A stretch of 64,000 nt of DNA from Prochlorococcus sp. AG-347-J14. Lineage in GTDB: Bacteria; Cyanobacteriota; Cyanobacteriia; PCC-6307; Cyanobiaceae. Below the pieces are notes generated by a model, which saw only the letters and a program-made list of their open reading frames with translations, was not told the DNA's origin and ran no database searches. Positions within the stretch are counted from its first letter, which is position 1. Each line of letters starts with the position of its first letter. Positions 48,955 to 59,581 of this stretch are shown here, piece by piece. The position numbers and the translations under genes are program-made. The stretch spans positions 162,498 through 226,497 of the forward strand of contig QCBU01000002.1 in NCBI GenBank assembly GCA_003281505.1, written 5' to 3'.

Positions 48955-48961
48955 TCAGAAA
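48943..48961 (-). terminator. hairpin at the end of the SGNH gene
   Basis: TTTCTGA (48943-48949) and its complement TCAGAAA (48955-48961) form a 7-bp stem with loop TTAAG, overlapping the stop codon. On the minus strand it is followed by TAGTTTATTC, only weakly T-rich, so function as a terminator is uncertain. Confidence 0.35.
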
Positions 48962-50178
48962 GCGCTTATTGAGTTTTTTGGTGTGAGCTTAAGTTCTTTT
49001 GCGATTTCTTTGGAAACTATCTCGTGTCCAAGGGAATTCCAGTGCCCATCATTTGAGAATTCAAACTTTTGCTTGTGCTTTTTGAAGTGATCGGAAAATA
49101 CTGGTTCCATGTCAATGACTGTAAAACCATAACTCTTTGCTTTGTTTATGAAATACTTGCGTTGAATGTCAAAATACTCACTTTTTTGTATACTTGCGTC
49201 GTAAATATGCTGCCTATCAGCATCAATTACAAATAAAGTATTTTTTCTTTCGGTAAAGGATTCTCTCAACTTGCTAATTTCCATCAGGAAGATGTCCGAT
49301 GCTTTGCGGGAGTTTTCGTATCTTTGGAAATCTGCACTCTCGCTCGTATCCAAAATATTTGCTTTATAGGTCTTGATTTCATCGCATGGAAAAGATGCAA
49401 ATATGCAAAATGGATATGTATGCCCTAACTTGTGTATTCCAAAATTCATTGTAAAGTATCTTGAAAGTGCGGAAATATTAAATATTTTTCTTCGAATGGT
49501 TATTGCAGATGACGAACTGCGGTTTATAAATATATGTTCACTTCCACCGTCTTCATTCAATTTAAAGACTCCGCCGAACTGAACAGCTTTCCCACCGATT
49601 ACAGACTCGTCAAAATCATTTGAAATGATCGAAAATATGAAAATGGAATTTTCATTATCTAGGCTCTTTTTTGCAAACATAGCTGAAACCAAATACTGAC
49701 TTAGTGGATTCCCTGAGTTGCCAATAGCGGTTGATCTTATTTTCTTCTCTTTATTGCCTATATACTGATTTAGCAGTCCGTGAAATGCTTCCGAATTTGA
49801 AACTTGAAGTGCCTCTACATATGAATCCCCTATGGAAATGATAGGAAGAATACCTGGTCTTCTTGTAGTTGTTTCTGAGAAATCTACATCTGAATATTGT
49901 CCGATATCATTTGATGTCTTCAAGGCGTAAACTGGAAATGGTGGAAATCTACCTTTCGTATAAACAGCACTGGTCCTTTCCAGTCTTTGGAACAGGCAAT
50001 CTTGATCTACTTCCGAAAATGATAAGATTGGTGATTTGCATATTAGCGGCAGTTTTTGGGAAAACGTATCAGATGCAGGAAGAAATCTGGCGGCAATCTC
50101 GAGAATGATAAATGCGAGTGTAAAACCAAAAGATATTCCAATAATCTTCAATGCGTAATCGGGGGTCTTTCGAGGCAT
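48955..50178 (-). CDS. membrane-anchored SGNH/GDSL hydrolase-like protein
   Basis: 407 residues from ATG 50178 (MPRKTPDYALK); an upstream extension to 50283 would overlap the DUF5989 gene in another frame and is rejected. There is one N-terminal membrane helix (about 10-28). The nucleophile block is ISIGDSYVEA (Ser119), with GNSGNP, SNDFDE, and the final DGHWN (Asp377, His379) as catalytic pair. It probably works outside the cytoplasmic membrane on surface polysaccharide acyl groups. GC content and codon use look higher than in the neighbours. It follows DUF5989 by 5 bases; function is inferred. Confidence 0.8.
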   Translation of the reverse strand: MPRKTPDYALKIIGISFGFTLAFIILEIAARFLPASDTFSQKLPLICKSPILSFSEVDQDCLFQRLERTSAVYTKGRFPPFPVYALKTSNDIGQYSDVDFSETTTRRPGILPIISIGDSYVEALQVSNSEAFHGLLNQYIGNKEKKIRSTAIGNSGNPLSQYLVSAMFAKKSLDNENSIFIFSIISNDFDESVIGGKAVQFGGVFKLNEDGGSEHIFINRSSSSAITIRRKIFNISALSRYFTMNFGIHKLGHTYPFCIFASFPCDEIKTYKANILDTSESADFQRYENSRKASDIFLMEISKLRESFTERKNTLFVIDADRQHIYDASIQKSEYFDIQRKYFINKAKSYGFTVIDMEPVFSDHFKKHKQKFEFSNDGHWNSLGHEIVSKEIAKELKLTPKNSISAF

Positions 50179-50183
50179 CTTCC

Positions 50184-50345
50184 TTAGAAAATTGAATAGA
50201 TAAAGGGTGCAACAACAGATCCCTGAGTGAAGACAATGAGTGCCCCCATCACGACAATAGTAATTATCAATGGTGCCAACCAATATTTCTTGCGGACCTT
50301 AATGAAATCCCAAATGTCTTTGACTAAATCTAGAAATGCTTCCAT
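50184..50345 (-). CDS. DUF5989 family small membrane protein
   Basis: 53 residues. An amphipathic N-terminal helix ends in KVRKKYW, then one membrane helix runs into FTQGSVVAPFIYSIF. This is the DUF5989 pattern, a small protein found with carbamoyltransferase, SxtJ and SGNH/GDSL genes in polysaccharide clusters (established co-occurrence, as I know it). It was too short for ordinary gene finding. It lies 6 bases after the broken SxtJ-like frame and 5 bases before the SGNH gene, so all three form one minus-strand unit. Confidence 0.8.
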   Translation of the reverse strand: MEAFLDLVKDIWDFIKVRKKYWLAPLIITIVVMGALIVFTQGSVVAPFIYSIF

Positions 50346-50351
50346 AATTTA

Positions 50352-50698
50352 CTATGTTAGTGAGGTCTGTTGAATGATCTTTTCGTTTTTTCGGTAAGTT
50401 TTCTCTCCATTTCGTTTTGTTCTTAATGGATCATATCCAATAAGACACATTACAGAGGTAATGGGTATAAGAACAATAATTTAAACAAGATCAATAACAA
50501 ACCGTCTATTAATCAATCCAAGTATAAGATTAATTTCATCCAGAACTTTTTTGGATAGTTTAGAAAGCGTGGAGAAGTCATTTCAATTAGTAATCCTAGA
50601 AATCGGACCCATAAAGACCATGCCAATATTAAGGTTAAAAAATATAATTTTGTAATCTTCTCTCCCTCTTTATTCCCTACTCTAAAATAATGAAACTT
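50352..50698 (-). pseudogene. broken SxtJ-like membrane protein gene
   Basis: No single frame covers this stretch. A hydrophobic frame from about 50698 ends at a TGA (50515-50513) after KKFWMKL. A second frame overlapping it carries LILGLINRRFVIDLV, has a TAA at 50483-50481, and continues IIVLIPITSVMCLIGYDPLR to a TAG at 50354-50352. Together these reproduce the SxtJ layout, with membrane helices, then a GKDPL-like turn and a charged tail. One frameshift and one nonsense mutation are needed, so it is judged a pseudogene. Any carbamoyltransferase that should precede it is not seen. Confidence 0.6.
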
Positions 50699-50937
50699 TT
50701 ACTACTCTTTGAATATATCAGTTTACCAAATTATAGAGGTCTATTGGCTTATATTTTTTTAATTACTAAAAAAACTTAGGCGTAGGAAATAATATTTAGA
50801 GTATGTTGGATAATTTGGTGAGTAAATTATCGCATTCTGGTGTGATATTGGATTGTATTATTGCATCCTAATTATTTAGATTTCTTTTACTTTTGACTAC
50901 CAAATTAATTCAAAAAATATCATTTAAATTATAATTC
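50699..50937. other. AT-rich spacer at the islet's right edge
   Basis: 239 bases with no supportable frame, hairpin or RNA gene. It lies between the SxtJ-like remnant and the conserved HAD gene and likely marks the end of the islet. Confidence 0.4.
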
Positions 50938-51726
50938 TTAAAATAGGGCAAGATTAATAGTTTTTAGATCATTAATAGAATTCAAAATTAAGTCAGCACC
51001 TGCATCTTGTAGATTTTTTTCGTATGAATTGCGTTCATTTAATCTAGACTTTGAATGTAAATGAGGAGGAGCTATTCCAATACTTATGAATTTTTGAGAT
51101 GGTATTTCTTTTTTAGCGTTCATAACTGTATTTATGTCTGCAATAGTATCTCCTACATATCCAATGGGAATATTTAATGAACCAAGTTTATCTCCAAGTA
51201 TTTTTTTGGATAAGTTAATCAAGCCTTTTGGATTAGGCTTATCCGGCGCATCTCCCATAGATATTAATGGAGGTGATTTTAGTCCAAGTCTTTTTTCTAA
51301 AACAAATTTTGCAGAGGCAGACTCTGCACCACTCACAAAACCCCAAATTATTCCATTGCTTTCTAAAAAATCAAAAAACTTTTTATCAACTAATAATTCC
51401 TCATTTCTTATGAATCCAGACCAATGTTTGCTATCTTTATCTGGATCTCCTCCAAAGTAAAATTCTTCAAAACATTTAACTATTTCCTCTTTTGTAGGTA
51501 TTTCAAGGTTTAAGTCCCCCTTCTTTTTAATTCTTTTGATGAATTCTAAACTTAAATCCCAGTCATTATTCCATATACCTTCATTTTTGGCATTATCAAT
51601 ATCTATATAACTTGGTTCCCATCCGGAAAACTTGTAGACTGTTTTTTTTAATGAAAGTCTGTAACTATTCTCTACACTGCGTATTACACCATCTATGTCA
51701 AATAAAATTAAACCTATATTTTTCAA
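50938..51726 (-). CDS. HAD-superfamily hydrolase, subfamily IA type
   Basis: 262 residues. Motif I is ILFDIDGVIRS (Asp10, Asp12), motif II is GFVSGAESA, the lysine is in DKPNPKGL, and motif IV is YVGDTIADINTV. The helical cap spans about residues 20-110. Substrate unknown; I recall a conserved cyanobacterial subgroup of this kind. It is 89 bases downstream of the cobJ fusion on the same strand and may be co-transcribed. Confidence 0.85.
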   Translation of the reverse strand: MKNIGLILFDIDGVIRSVENSYRLSLKKTVYKFSGWEPSYIDIDNAKNEGIWNNDWDLSLEFIKRIKKKGDLNLEIPTKEEIVKCFEEFYFGGDPDKDSKHWSGFIRNEELLVDKKFFDFLESNGIIWGFVSGAESASAKFVLEKRLGLKSPPLISMGDAPDKPNPKGLINLSKKILGDKLGSLNIPIGYVGDTIADINTVMNAKKEIPSQKFISIGIAPPHLHSKSRLNERNSYEKNLQDAGADLILNSINDLKTINLALF

Positions 51727-51815
51727 TGAATTTTCTTAATCCTTTTTAAAAGATTAGTATTCTTATTAAAAAAAAGCAAAAAAATATTTATGGATAATTT
51801 ACTTATTATCTAAAC

Positions 51816-53618
51816 TTAATTTTGTAAATATCCTCTTGGAGTAAGAAATATATCATCAATTAATGTGGTTTGAGAATTCCCAATAATTATTATTGATAAC
51901 ATATCTATCTCTTTAATCGGGATATTTTTTAAAGTAAAAAATTTTTGTGATTGATTTTCTCTACCTACTTGTCTAGCTATTAAAACCGGGGTATTACCTG
52001 CCCTAGATTTTAAACATTGATTAATTACACTTGTTAGCTGCCAATTTCTTTCAATTGATTGTGGATTAAATAAAGCTATAACAAAGTCACCAAGAAGAGC
52101 TCCTTCAATTCTTTTTTCTATTACAGGCCATGGGGTTAACTTATCACTTAAGCTTATTGAACAAAAGTCATTCATTAATGGTGCTCCACTAACAGCAGCT
52201 GCTAATTGCACACTACTTATACCAGGATGTACTTCAAAGTATGGCCTATATTCTTTTTTGATTTTTTGAAGTAACTCCAAAAGTAAACCAGCCATTCCAT
52301 AGAATCCAGATTCACCTGAAGAAATTAAAGCTACTTTTATTCCTTCTTCGGCCAGTTTTATTGCTTTAATGCATCTTTCCTTTTCCTGAGTAAGTTTACT
52401 TTCAACTAAAACTTGGTCACTCCTTTTTAATGGCTTAATCAAATCTAAGTACATTTTGTATCCAATCCAAATAGTACATCTTGAAAGTGCTTTTTTTGCA
52501 TTACTGGTTAGGAAGGAGATATCTCCAGGCCCACTTCCAATAATGTGTATTTCGCCATAGGTTGGATTATATTGATTTTTTGATTCTGCTACAGCGATTG
52601 TTACTGCCCCAGATTGATTTTTAAAAATTCTTTTTTCTTCTAATAATTTTGATTCTTCTCCTGCTGCTAGTAAGCAAGAGGCTTCAGCTACAGAAGGGGC
52701 GCCAATTTCCTTTTCCACAACACTTGAAGGATTTGGAACACTTATTGTTGAAAGATTTTCTTTACTAAAAAACTTTAAAGGCAAGTTGTTTTCTTCAGCA
52801 AGTTCTAAAATTCCTTTCTCATCTTTTTTAATATCAACAGTTGCAAATCCTGCAATTGAATACTTGGATAAATTTCTTGATTCGAATATCTTATTTAAAG
52901 AATTTGCTATTAATTCTTTGCTTGTATTTCTCTCACATCCAATGCCAACCCATAATACGGGCGGGTGCCAAGTTGGTTCATGATTTTTGAATATACTCAC
53001 ATGAAATGTTGAATCTGGTTTTTTAATTTGTTTTTCTTTAATTTGATTTATAATCTCCCCTGATTTTGAATTTTTCCATAATCTATTACCAGATAATTGT
53101 TTGCAAAATATTTCTTCGTTTTTGGCTTGTTTAATTACTAGTTTTGACCAATCCTTTATGTTTCCAGATCTTTCCCAACCCCATTGATTCCCAAATGCAT
53201 CAAGATTTAAGAAGCTTTTATCATTGGAATTACTAGTTTCTATTATTTCGCCACCAAGTAAATTAGCAATTTGACATGCAATATTTTGAGTATTTGACTG
53301 ATGTAATCCAATTAAAGGAACTATCTTGGAACATTTGTTATCAATAACTATTACACCAGGATCCTGATCCTTAGTGGTTAAAAAAGAATTTATTATGCGT
53401 ATTGATGCAGCAATTGAGCCTATAAAAATTATTAAATCTATCCCTTGCCATTTTCTAAGTAAGATTTCTCTAGGTTTTTGTACAGGAATAAGGTCATTTT
53501 CGTTCCCATCACCTTTTGAAGAACTTGCAATATATATATCTTTGATAAATTCGGTTTTTTTAAGCCTTTTTAAAATTTCTTTTGAATTATTTGATAGACC
53601 TATAGCAATTCCTTTCAA
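51816..53618 (-). CDS. cobJ: CbiG-CobJ fusion: cobalamin biosynthesis protein and precorrin-3B C17-methyltransferase
   Basis: 600 residues. The N-terminal half (about 1-345) is CbiG-like: IIFIGSIAASIRII, then GVIVIDNKCSKIVPLIGLH, then WVGIGCERNTS and GAPSVAEASCLLA. The C-terminal half (about 355-600) is the SAM-binding tetrapyrrole methylase CobJ: IHIIGSGPGDISFLT, LISSGESGFYGMAG, and HPGISSVQLAAA. CobJ contracts the corrin ring while methylating C17; CbiG opens the lactone in the anaerobic pathway. The fusion is common in cyanobacteria. It agrees with the CobO-like gene elsewhere in the window. Confidence 0.93.
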   Translation of the reverse strand: MKGIAIGLSNNSKEILKRLKKTEFIKDIYIASSSKGDGNENDLIPVQKPREILLRKWQGIDLIIFIGSIAASIRIINSFLTTKDQDPGVIVIDNKCSKIVPLIGLHQSNTQNIACQIANLLGGEIIETSNSNDKSFLNLDAFGNQWGWERSGNIKDWSKLVIKQAKNEEIFCKQLSGNRLWKNSKSGEIINQIKEKQIKKPDSTFHVSIFKNHEPTWHPPVLWVGIGCERNTSKELIANSLNKIFESRNLSKYSIAGFATVDIKKDEKGILELAEENNLPLKFFSKENLSTISVPNPSSVVEKEIGAPSVAEASCLLAAGEESKLLEEKRIFKNQSGAVTIAVAESKNQYNPTYGEIHIIGSGPGDISFLTSNAKKALSRCTIWIGYKMYLDLIKPLKRSDQVLVESKLTQEKERCIKAIKLAEEGIKVALISSGESGFYGMAGLLLELLQKIKKEYRPYFEVHPGISSVQLAAAVSGAPLMNDFCSISLSDKLTPWPVIEKRIEGALLGDFVIALFNPQSIERNWQLTSVINQCLKSRAGNTPVLIARQVGRENQSQKFFTLKNIPIKEIDMLSIIIIGNSQTTLIDDIFLTPRGYLQN

Positions 53619-53951
53619 ATCAGAAACTTTTGATAGTTATGTTGAAATTATATCCTGTCGTTTGATTTAAAAATTTTCTTTGAAATATAAAAAAAAATTT
53701 AAGAAATTTATACAAGATTTGAGTAAAAATACCCAAAATTATGTCATAGACAAGAATTTAACAAAATATTCATATAGTAACAATCATTAGAACATTTGTT
53801 ACGTTAATGCATAACGAAAGAATCTTTGCCTTATTATTTTTGAAACGAATATCTAAAGTTTCGAAGGATTCGTTTTCTTGAACATTATCATTAAAAATAA
53901 GTTTAAGATCCGATCAATCGGCTTTAATGTCAATTATTTTCGAGGTGCTAG
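53619..53951 (+). promoter_or_regulatory. psaA upstream region with palindromic elements
   Basis: 333 bases with no coding frame. Left half is AT-rich. GTAAC (53777-53781) and GTTAC (53798-53802) form an inverted repeat, immediately followed by CGTTAATGCATAACG (53802-53816), an imperfect 15-base palindrome. AAACGAAT (53843-53850) and ATTCGTTT (53868-53875) form an 8-bp hairpin that could lie in the psaA leader. PSI genes of cyanobacteria are light-controlled by RpaB; whether these elements are bound by it is untested. Confidence 0.45.
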
Positions 53952-56255
53952 ATGACCATCAGCCCACCAGAAAGTGGAGAAAAAAACAAAAAAGTTTTGG
54001 AAGATCCTGTAAAGGCTGATCCAAGACCTATTGATTTTGCCAAATTAGATAAGCCAGGTTTCTGGTCAAGTAAATTATCTAAAGGTCCAAAAACTACTAC
54101 TTGGATCTGGAATTTGCATGCTGATGCACATGATTTTGATGTGCATACAGGCGATGCTGAAGAAGCAACAAGAAAAATCTTTTCAGCTCATTTTGGACAT
54201 CTTGCAGTCATTTTTATATGGATGAGTGCTGCATTTTTCCATGGAGCAAGATTTTCTAATTATTCAGGTTGGTTAGCTGATCCAACTCATGTAAAACCAG
54301 GAGCTCAGCAAGTTTGGGCAATTGTTGGTCAAGAAATGCTTAATGCTGATCTTGGGGCTAACTACAACGGGATTCAAATAAGTTCAGGAATATTCCACAT
54401 GTGGCGAGCATGGGGAATAACTAATGAAAGTGAACTTATGGCTTTGGCAATAGGAGCTGTTGTAATGGCTGCACTAATGCTTCATGCTGGAATTTTCCAT
54501 TATCACAAAGCAGCTCCAAAAATGGAGTGGTTCCAAGATATTGAGTCCATGCTTAACCACCACATAGCTGGTTTAGTAGGACTAGGGTCATTAGCATGGG
54601 CTGGCCATTGTATTCATATAGGAGCTCCTACAGCAGCAATCTTAGATGCAATTGATGCAGGTTCTCCGCTAGTAATTAATGGTAAAGAAATAGCAACTAT
54701 TGCAGATATGCCTATGCCTCATCAGCTTTGCGATCCACAAATTATTGGTCAAATTTTTCCAGGATTAGCAAGTGGTACAGGTAATTTTTTCAGTTTAAAC
54801 TGGTTAGCTTTTTCAGACTTCCTTACTTTCAAAGGTGGACTTAACCCAGTGACAGGAAGCTTATGGATGACAGATGTTTCACATCATCATTTAGCTTTTG
54901 GTGTAATTGCAATTATTGGTGGTCATATGTATAGAACCAATTATGGTATTGGTCATAGTATGAAAGAAATATTAGATTCACAGCAAGGAGATCCAATATT
55001 ATTCCCGGCTCCTAAAGGTCATCAAGGTCTTTTTGAGTTCATGGCAGAAAGTAGACATGCCCAGCTTTCAGTAAACCTTGCAATGCTTGGATCAATAAGT
55101 ATCCTTGTATCCCATCACATGTATGCGATGCCTCCATATCCATACATAGCCACAGATTACATGACAGTTCTTGGATTATTCACCCATCATATGTGGATAG
55201 GTGGATTATTCATTGTAGGAGCAGGTGCGCATGCTGGAATTGCAATGGTTAGAGATTATGATCCAGCAAAACATATTGATAATGTATTAGACAGGATTCT
55301 TAAGGCAAGAGACGCTTTAATAAGTCACTTGAACTGGGTATGTATGTGGTTAGGATTCCATAGTTTTGGACTTTATATACACAACGATACTATGAGAGCT
55401 TTGGGTAGACCCCAAGACATGTTTAGTGATTCTGCAATCCAACTTCAACCCATTTTTGCTCAATGGGTACAGAGCATCCAGGCATCAGCTGTTGGAACCT
55501 CTCTTTTAGCAGGTACTGCAGAAGCTTTACCTCACAAAGCTTTAAGTGAAGTTTTTAATGGAAGTTTAGTAGAAGTTGGTGGAAAGGTTGCTATAGCTCC
55601 AATTCCATTAGGGACAGCTGATTTAATGATTCATCATATACATGCTTTCCAAATCCACGTAACTGTTTTGATACTTCTCAAAGGGGTACTTTATGCAAGA
55701 AGTTCAAGGTTGATCCCTGATAAAGCTTCTTTAGGATTTAGATTCCCTTGTGATGGTCCTGGAAGAGGTGGTACATGTCAAGTTTCTTCATGGGATCACG
55801 TGTTCTTGGCTCTTTTCTGGATGTATAACTGTTTATCAATAGTTATTTTCCACTTTTCTTGGAAAATGCAGAGTGATGTTTGGGGACTTACAGGTGGTAA
55901 CTTCGCACAAAGCTCCATTACTATAAATGGTTGGTTAAGAGATTTCCTTTGGGCGCAAGCTTCTCAAGTATTAACAAGTTATGGTCAATCCATAAGTATG
56001 TATGGTTTGATGTTCTTAGGAGCTCACTTCATTTGGGCATTTAGTTTAATGTTCCTCTTCAGTGGACGCGGATACTGGCAAGAATTATTCGAATCAATTG
56101 TTTGGGCACATAACAAACTTAAAGTTGCTCCAACAATTCAACCAAGAGCTTTATCTATCACTCAGGGTAGAGCAGTAGGTGTAACACATTTCCTTGTCGG
56201 AGGTATTGCTACCACTTGGGCTTTCTTCCATGCTCGCCTTTTCGGCCTGGGCTAA
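53952..56255 (+). CDS. psaA: photosystem I core protein PsaA (P700 apoprotein A1)
   Basis: 767 residues with 11 membrane helices. It binds P700, the electron carriers and many chlorophylls, and shares the FX 4Fe-4S cluster with PsaB through [10 protein letters not shown] (Cys600, Cys609). Conserved ends are [20 protein letters not shown] and [19 protein letters not shown]. It is 26 bases before psaB, the standard psaAB operon. Confidence 0.99.
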   Translation: MTISPPESGEKNKKVLEDPVKADPRPIDFAKLDKPGFWSSKLSKGPKTTTWIWNLHADAHDFDVHTGDAEEATRKIFSAHFGHLAVIFIWMSAAFFHGARFSNYSGWLADPTHVKPGAQQVWAIVGQEMLNADLGANYNGIQISSGIFHMWRAWGITNESELMALAIGAVVMAALMLHAGIFHYHKAAPKMEWFQDIESMLNHHIAGLVGLGSLAWAGHCIHIGAPTAAILDAIDAGSPLVINGKEIATIADMPMPHQLCDPQIIGQIFPGLASGTGNFFSLNWLAFSDFLTFKGGLNPVTGSLWMTDVSHHHLAFGVIAIIGGHMYRTNYGIGHSMKEILDSQQGDPILFPAPKGHQGLFEFMAESRHAQLSVNLAMLGSISILVSHHMYAMPPYPYIATDYMTVLGLFTHHMWIGGLFIVGAGAHAGIAMVRDYDPAKHIDNVLDRILKARDALISHLNWVCMWLGFHSFGLYIHNDTMRALGRPQDMFSDSAIQLQPIFAQWVQSIQASAVGTSLLAGTAEALPHKALSEVFNGSLVEVGGKVAIAPIPLGTADLMIHHIHAFQIHVTVLILLKGVLYARSSRLIPDKASLGFRFPCDGPGRGGTCQVSSWDHVFLALFWMYNCLSIVIFHFSWKMQSDVWGLTGGNFAQSSITINGWLRDFLWAQASQVLTSYGQSISMYGLMFLGAHFIWAFSLMFLFSGRGYWQELFESIVWAHNKLKVAPTIQPRALSITQGRAVGVTHFLVGGIATTWAFFHARLFGLG

Positions 56256-56281
56256 TTACCTGAACTTCACCTTTTAATTCA

Positions 56282-58510
56282 ATGGCAACAAAATTTCCAT
56301 CATTTAACCAGGGTCTAGCTCAGGACCCTACAACCAGACGAATATGGTACGGAATAGCTACCGCTCACGACTTTGAAAGTCATGATGGTATGACCGAAGA
56401 AAAGCTTTATCAGAAGCTTTTCTCTACACATTTTGGTCATCTAGCAATAATTGCCCTCTGGGTAGCTGGTAATTTATTTCATATAGCTTGGCAAGGCAAT
56501 TTCGAGCAATTTGTACTTGATCCAACTCATGTTCGTCCTATTGCACATGCTATTTGGGATCCTCATTTTGGATCTGGTATCACAGAAGCAATGACACAAG
56601 CTGGAGCTAGTGGTCCAGTAAACATAGCCTACTCAGGTCTTTACCACTGGTGGTACACGATTGGAATGAGAACTAACGAGCAACTCTTCCAAGCTTCAAT
56701 ATTCATGAGTATTTTGGCTTGTTGGACTCTATTTGCAGGTTGGTTACACTTACAGCCAAAATTCAGACCTTCTCTAGCTTGGTTTAAAAATGCTGAGTCA
56801 AGATTAAATCATCATTTAGCTGTTTTATTTGGTTTTAGTAGTATTGCTTGGACAGGTCATTTGGTTCATGTCGCTATACCTGAATCAAGAGGACAGCATG
56901 TAGGTTGGGATAACTGGTTAACAGTTCTTCCACATCCTGCAGGACTAGCTCCTTTCTTTACTTTAAACTGGGGGGCTTATGCTCAAAATCCTGATTCTTT
57001 AGATCAAGTATTTGGAACAGCAGAGGGAGCTGGAACAGCAATCTTTACTTTCTTAGGTGGTCTTCATCCCCAAAGCGAAGCATTATGGCTTACTGATATT
57101 GCGCATCATCATATTGCGATTGGAACAGTATTTGTAATTGCTGGTCATATGTATAGAAATACTTTTGGTATTGGTCATAGTCTCAAAGAAATTACAGAAG
57201 CTCACAATACTAGACATCCAAATGATCCTCATAAAGGAAGTTTCGGAATTAACCATGATGGAATATATGAAACTGTAAATAATTCATTACATTTCCAACT
57301 TGGACTAGCATTAGCATCACTTGGTGTAGCAACTTCTCTTGTAGCTCAACATATGGGTGCACTGCCCTCTTACGCTTTTATTGCCAGGGACTATACTACC
57401 CAATCTGCTCTATATAGCCATCATCAGTACATAGCAATGTTCTTGATGGTGGGTGCATTTGCACATGGAGCTATTTTCTTTGTAAGAGATTACGATCCTG
57501 AATTAAATAAAGACAATGTATTAGCAAGAGTTCTTGGAACAAAGGAAGCTTTGATTAGTCACCTTAGTTGGGTAACAATGTTGCTTGGATTCCATACTCT
57601 AGGAATTTATGTCCATAATGATGTTGTTGTAGCTTTTGGTAATCCTGAAAAGCAAATACTAATTGAGCCAGTATTCGCTCAATTTGTTCAAGCTGCTCAA
57701 GGTAAGATGATGTATGGCTTTAACGCTCTATTATCTGATCCTACAAGCTCAGCAAGTCTCGCTGCTAATTCATTGCCGGGTAATCATTACTGGATGGATC
57801 TGATCAATAGACAAGATGCATTAAGTGCTTTCTTACCTATCGGTCCCGCAGATTTCTTAGTTCACCATGCTATCGCTCTAGGACTACATACAACAGCTTT
57901 AATCCTTATCAAAGGTGCACTTGATGCTAGAGGAACAAAATTAATTCCTGATAAGAAAGATTTAGGTTATGCATTCCCTTGCGATGGGCCTGGACGTGGA
58001 GGTACTTGTGATAGCTCATCTTGGGATGCTATGTACTTAGCTATGTTCTGGGCATTAAATTTAATAGCATGGGTCACTTTCTACTGGCATTGGAAACATC
58101 TAGCAATATGGCAAGGTAATGTAGCACAATTTAATGAATCAGGAACTTATCTAATGGGCTGGTTCAGAGACTATCTCTGGTTAAACTCTGCTCAACTTAT
58201 TAACGGATATAATCCATTTGGAGTTAACTCATTATCCCCTTGGGCATGGATGTTCCTATTCGGCCACTTAGTTTGGGCTACTGGTTTTATGTTCCTAATA
58301 TCATGGCGTGGTTACTGGCAAGAATTAATCGAAACATTAGTTTGGGCACATCAGCGTACTCCAATAGCTAATCTTGTTGGCTGGAGAGATAAGCCAGTTG
58401 CACTCTCAATTGTTCAAGCTAGATTAGTTGGATTAGCACATTTCACGATTGGAAACATTCTTACATTCGGTGCATTTGTTATTGCGTCAACTTCAGGTAA
58501 GTTTGGTTAA
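56282..58510 (+). CDS. psaB: photosystem I core protein PsaB (P700 apoprotein A2)
   Basis: 742 residues, 11 membrane helices. It is the heterodimer partner of PsaA, with FX ligands in [10 protein letters not shown] (Cys567, Cys576) and the opening [20 protein letters not shown]. The docking side for plastocyanin and ferredoxin is formed with PsaA. A strong terminator follows 18 bases after the stop. Confidence 0.99.
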   Translation: MATKFPSFNQGLAQDPTTRRIWYGIATAHDFESHDGMTEEKLYQKLFSTHFGHLAIIALWVAGNLFHIAWQGNFEQFVLDPTHVRPIAHAIWDPHFGSGITEAMTQAGASGPVNIAYSGLYHWWYTIGMRTNEQLFQASIFMSILACWTLFAGWLHLQPKFRPSLAWFKNAESRLNHHLAVLFGFSSIAWTGHLVHVAIPESRGQHVGWDNWLTVLPHPAGLAPFFTLNWGAYAQNPDSLDQVFGTAEGAGTAIFTFLGGLHPQSEALWLTDIAHHHIAIGTVFVIAGHMYRNTFGIGHSLKEITEAHNTRHPNDPHKGSFGINHDGIYETVNNSLHFQLGLALASLGVATSLVAQHMGALPSYAFIARDYTTQSALYSHHQYIAMFLMVGAFAHGAIFFVRDYDPELNKDNVLARVLGTKEALISHLSWVTMLLGFHTLGIYVHNDVVVAFGNPEKQILIEPVFAQFVQAAQGKMMYGFNALLSDPTSSASLAANSLPGNHYWMDLINRQDALSAFLPIGPADFLVHHAIALGLHTTALILIKGALDARGTKLIPDKKDLGYAFPCDGPGRGGTCDSSSWDAMYLAMFWALNLIAWVTFYWHWKHLAIWQGNVAQFNESGTYLMGWFRDYLWLNSAQLINGYNPFGVNSLSPWAWMFLFGHLVWATGFMFLISWRGYWQELIETLVWAHQRTPIANLVGWRDKPVALSIVQARLVGLAHFTIGNILTFGAFVIASTSGKFG

Positions 58511-58528
58511 TTTTTTATCAAATAATTT

Positions 58529-58558
58529 AAATCACCACATTTGTGGTGATTTTTTTTT
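58529..58558 (+). terminator. rho-independent terminator of psaAB
   Basis: AAATCACCAC (58529-58538) pairs with GTGGTGATTT (58543-58552) around an ATTT loop and is followed by a run of T to 58558. The 10-bp stem with five G-C pairs is the clearest intrinsic terminator in the window. It stops psaAB before the glycosyltransferase gene. Confidence 0.9.
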
Positions 58559-58614
58559 GTTTAATTTTAATGTTCAACATTAAGTTAAAATTATATAAAT
58601 ATTATCAAATATAA

Positions 58615-59577
58615 ATGTCAGATATAAGACAATTAATTTCTATTATTATCCCTGTTTACAACGAAAGTGAGAGTATTGGTTTTTTATTGGATGAAATTAT
58701 AAATGTAATGTCATTTCATGAAATTAATTTTGAATTGATTGTTGTCAATGATGGGTCTAAAGATAATACTTATGAAGTATTAAAAGAACTAACTCACAAA
58801 ATTAAAGAATTGTCAGTGATTTCCCTTCGTAAAAATTATGGGCAAACTGCAGCTATGTCAGCTGGCTTTGATAATTCTAAAGGTGATATTATCATTACTT
58901 TGGATGGTGATTTACAGAATGATCCAAATGATATTCCAAAATTAATTTCAGAAATTAATTATGGGTATGATTTGATTTGTGGGTGGAGGTTTGATAGAAA
59001 AGATAAATTAATAAATAGAAAGATACCATCAAAAATAGCGAATAAATTAATAGCTCACGTAACAGGTTTGAAGTTGCATGACTATGGATGCTCATTAAAA
59101 GCTTTTAAGAAAGAAATAATAGATGATATTAAGTTGTATGGTGAACTTCACAGGTTTCTGCCCGTTTTAGCAAATATTGAAGGTGCAAGAATCAAAGAAA
59201 TTAAGGTAAATCATAGAAGTAGGCAATATGGATCCAGTAAATATGGAATTGATAGAACTTTTAGAGTTTTAATGGATTTACTAACTGTTTGGTTTATGAC
59301 TAAATTTTTAACAAGACCAATGTATGGATTTGGTTTTGTTGGAATTATAAGTATTTTCATTAGCCTTGCGATGAGTTCTTATTTGATAGTTTTAAAAATA
59401 ATGGGCGAGGATATTGGAAATCGACCGTTGCTAATGTTTGCATTAATATTAGGAATTGCTGGTGTTCAATTATTTAGCTTTGGATTATTGAGCGAACTTA
59501 CAATTAGGACATATCATGAAAGTCAAAGTCGTCCAATTTACAGAATTAGATCAATAAGCAGTACTAATCAAAATTGA
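58615..59577 (+). CDS. GT2 family glycosyltransferase, GtrB/DPM1-like
   Basis: 320 residues. The GT-A domain has IIIPVYNES, VNDGSKDN, and the metal-binding LDGDLQNDP (Asp97, Asp99). Two C-terminal membrane helices (about 237-260 and 270-292) match the bactoprenol-phosphate glycosyltransferases. These move sugar from a nucleotide to undecaprenyl phosphate at the inner membrane face, for later transfer to surface glycans. It stands alone between psaB and the HEAT remnant; the sugar is unknown. Confidence 0.92.
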   Translation: MSDIRQLISIIIPVYNESESIGFLLDEIINVMSFHEINFELIVVNDGSKDNTYEVLKELTHKIKELSVISLRKNYGQTAAMSAGFDNSKGDIIITLDGDLQNDPNDIPKLISEINYGYDLICGWRFDRKDKLINRKIPSKIANKLIAHVTGLKLHDYGCSLKAFKKEIIDDIKLYGELHRFLPVLANIEGARIKEIKVNHRSRQYGSSKYGIDRTFRVLMDLLTVWFMTKFLTRPMYGFGFVGIISIFISLAMSSYLIVLKIMGEDIGNRPLLMFALILGIAGVQLFSFGLLSELTIRTYHESQSRPIYRIRSISSTNQN

Positions 59578-59581
59578 TTGT

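Noticed and set aside
50179..50283. Upstream extension of the SGNH gene
   Set aside because: It would overlap the DUF5989 gene in another frame; the DUF5989 reading has a better family match and MPRK at 50178 starts right before the membrane helix.
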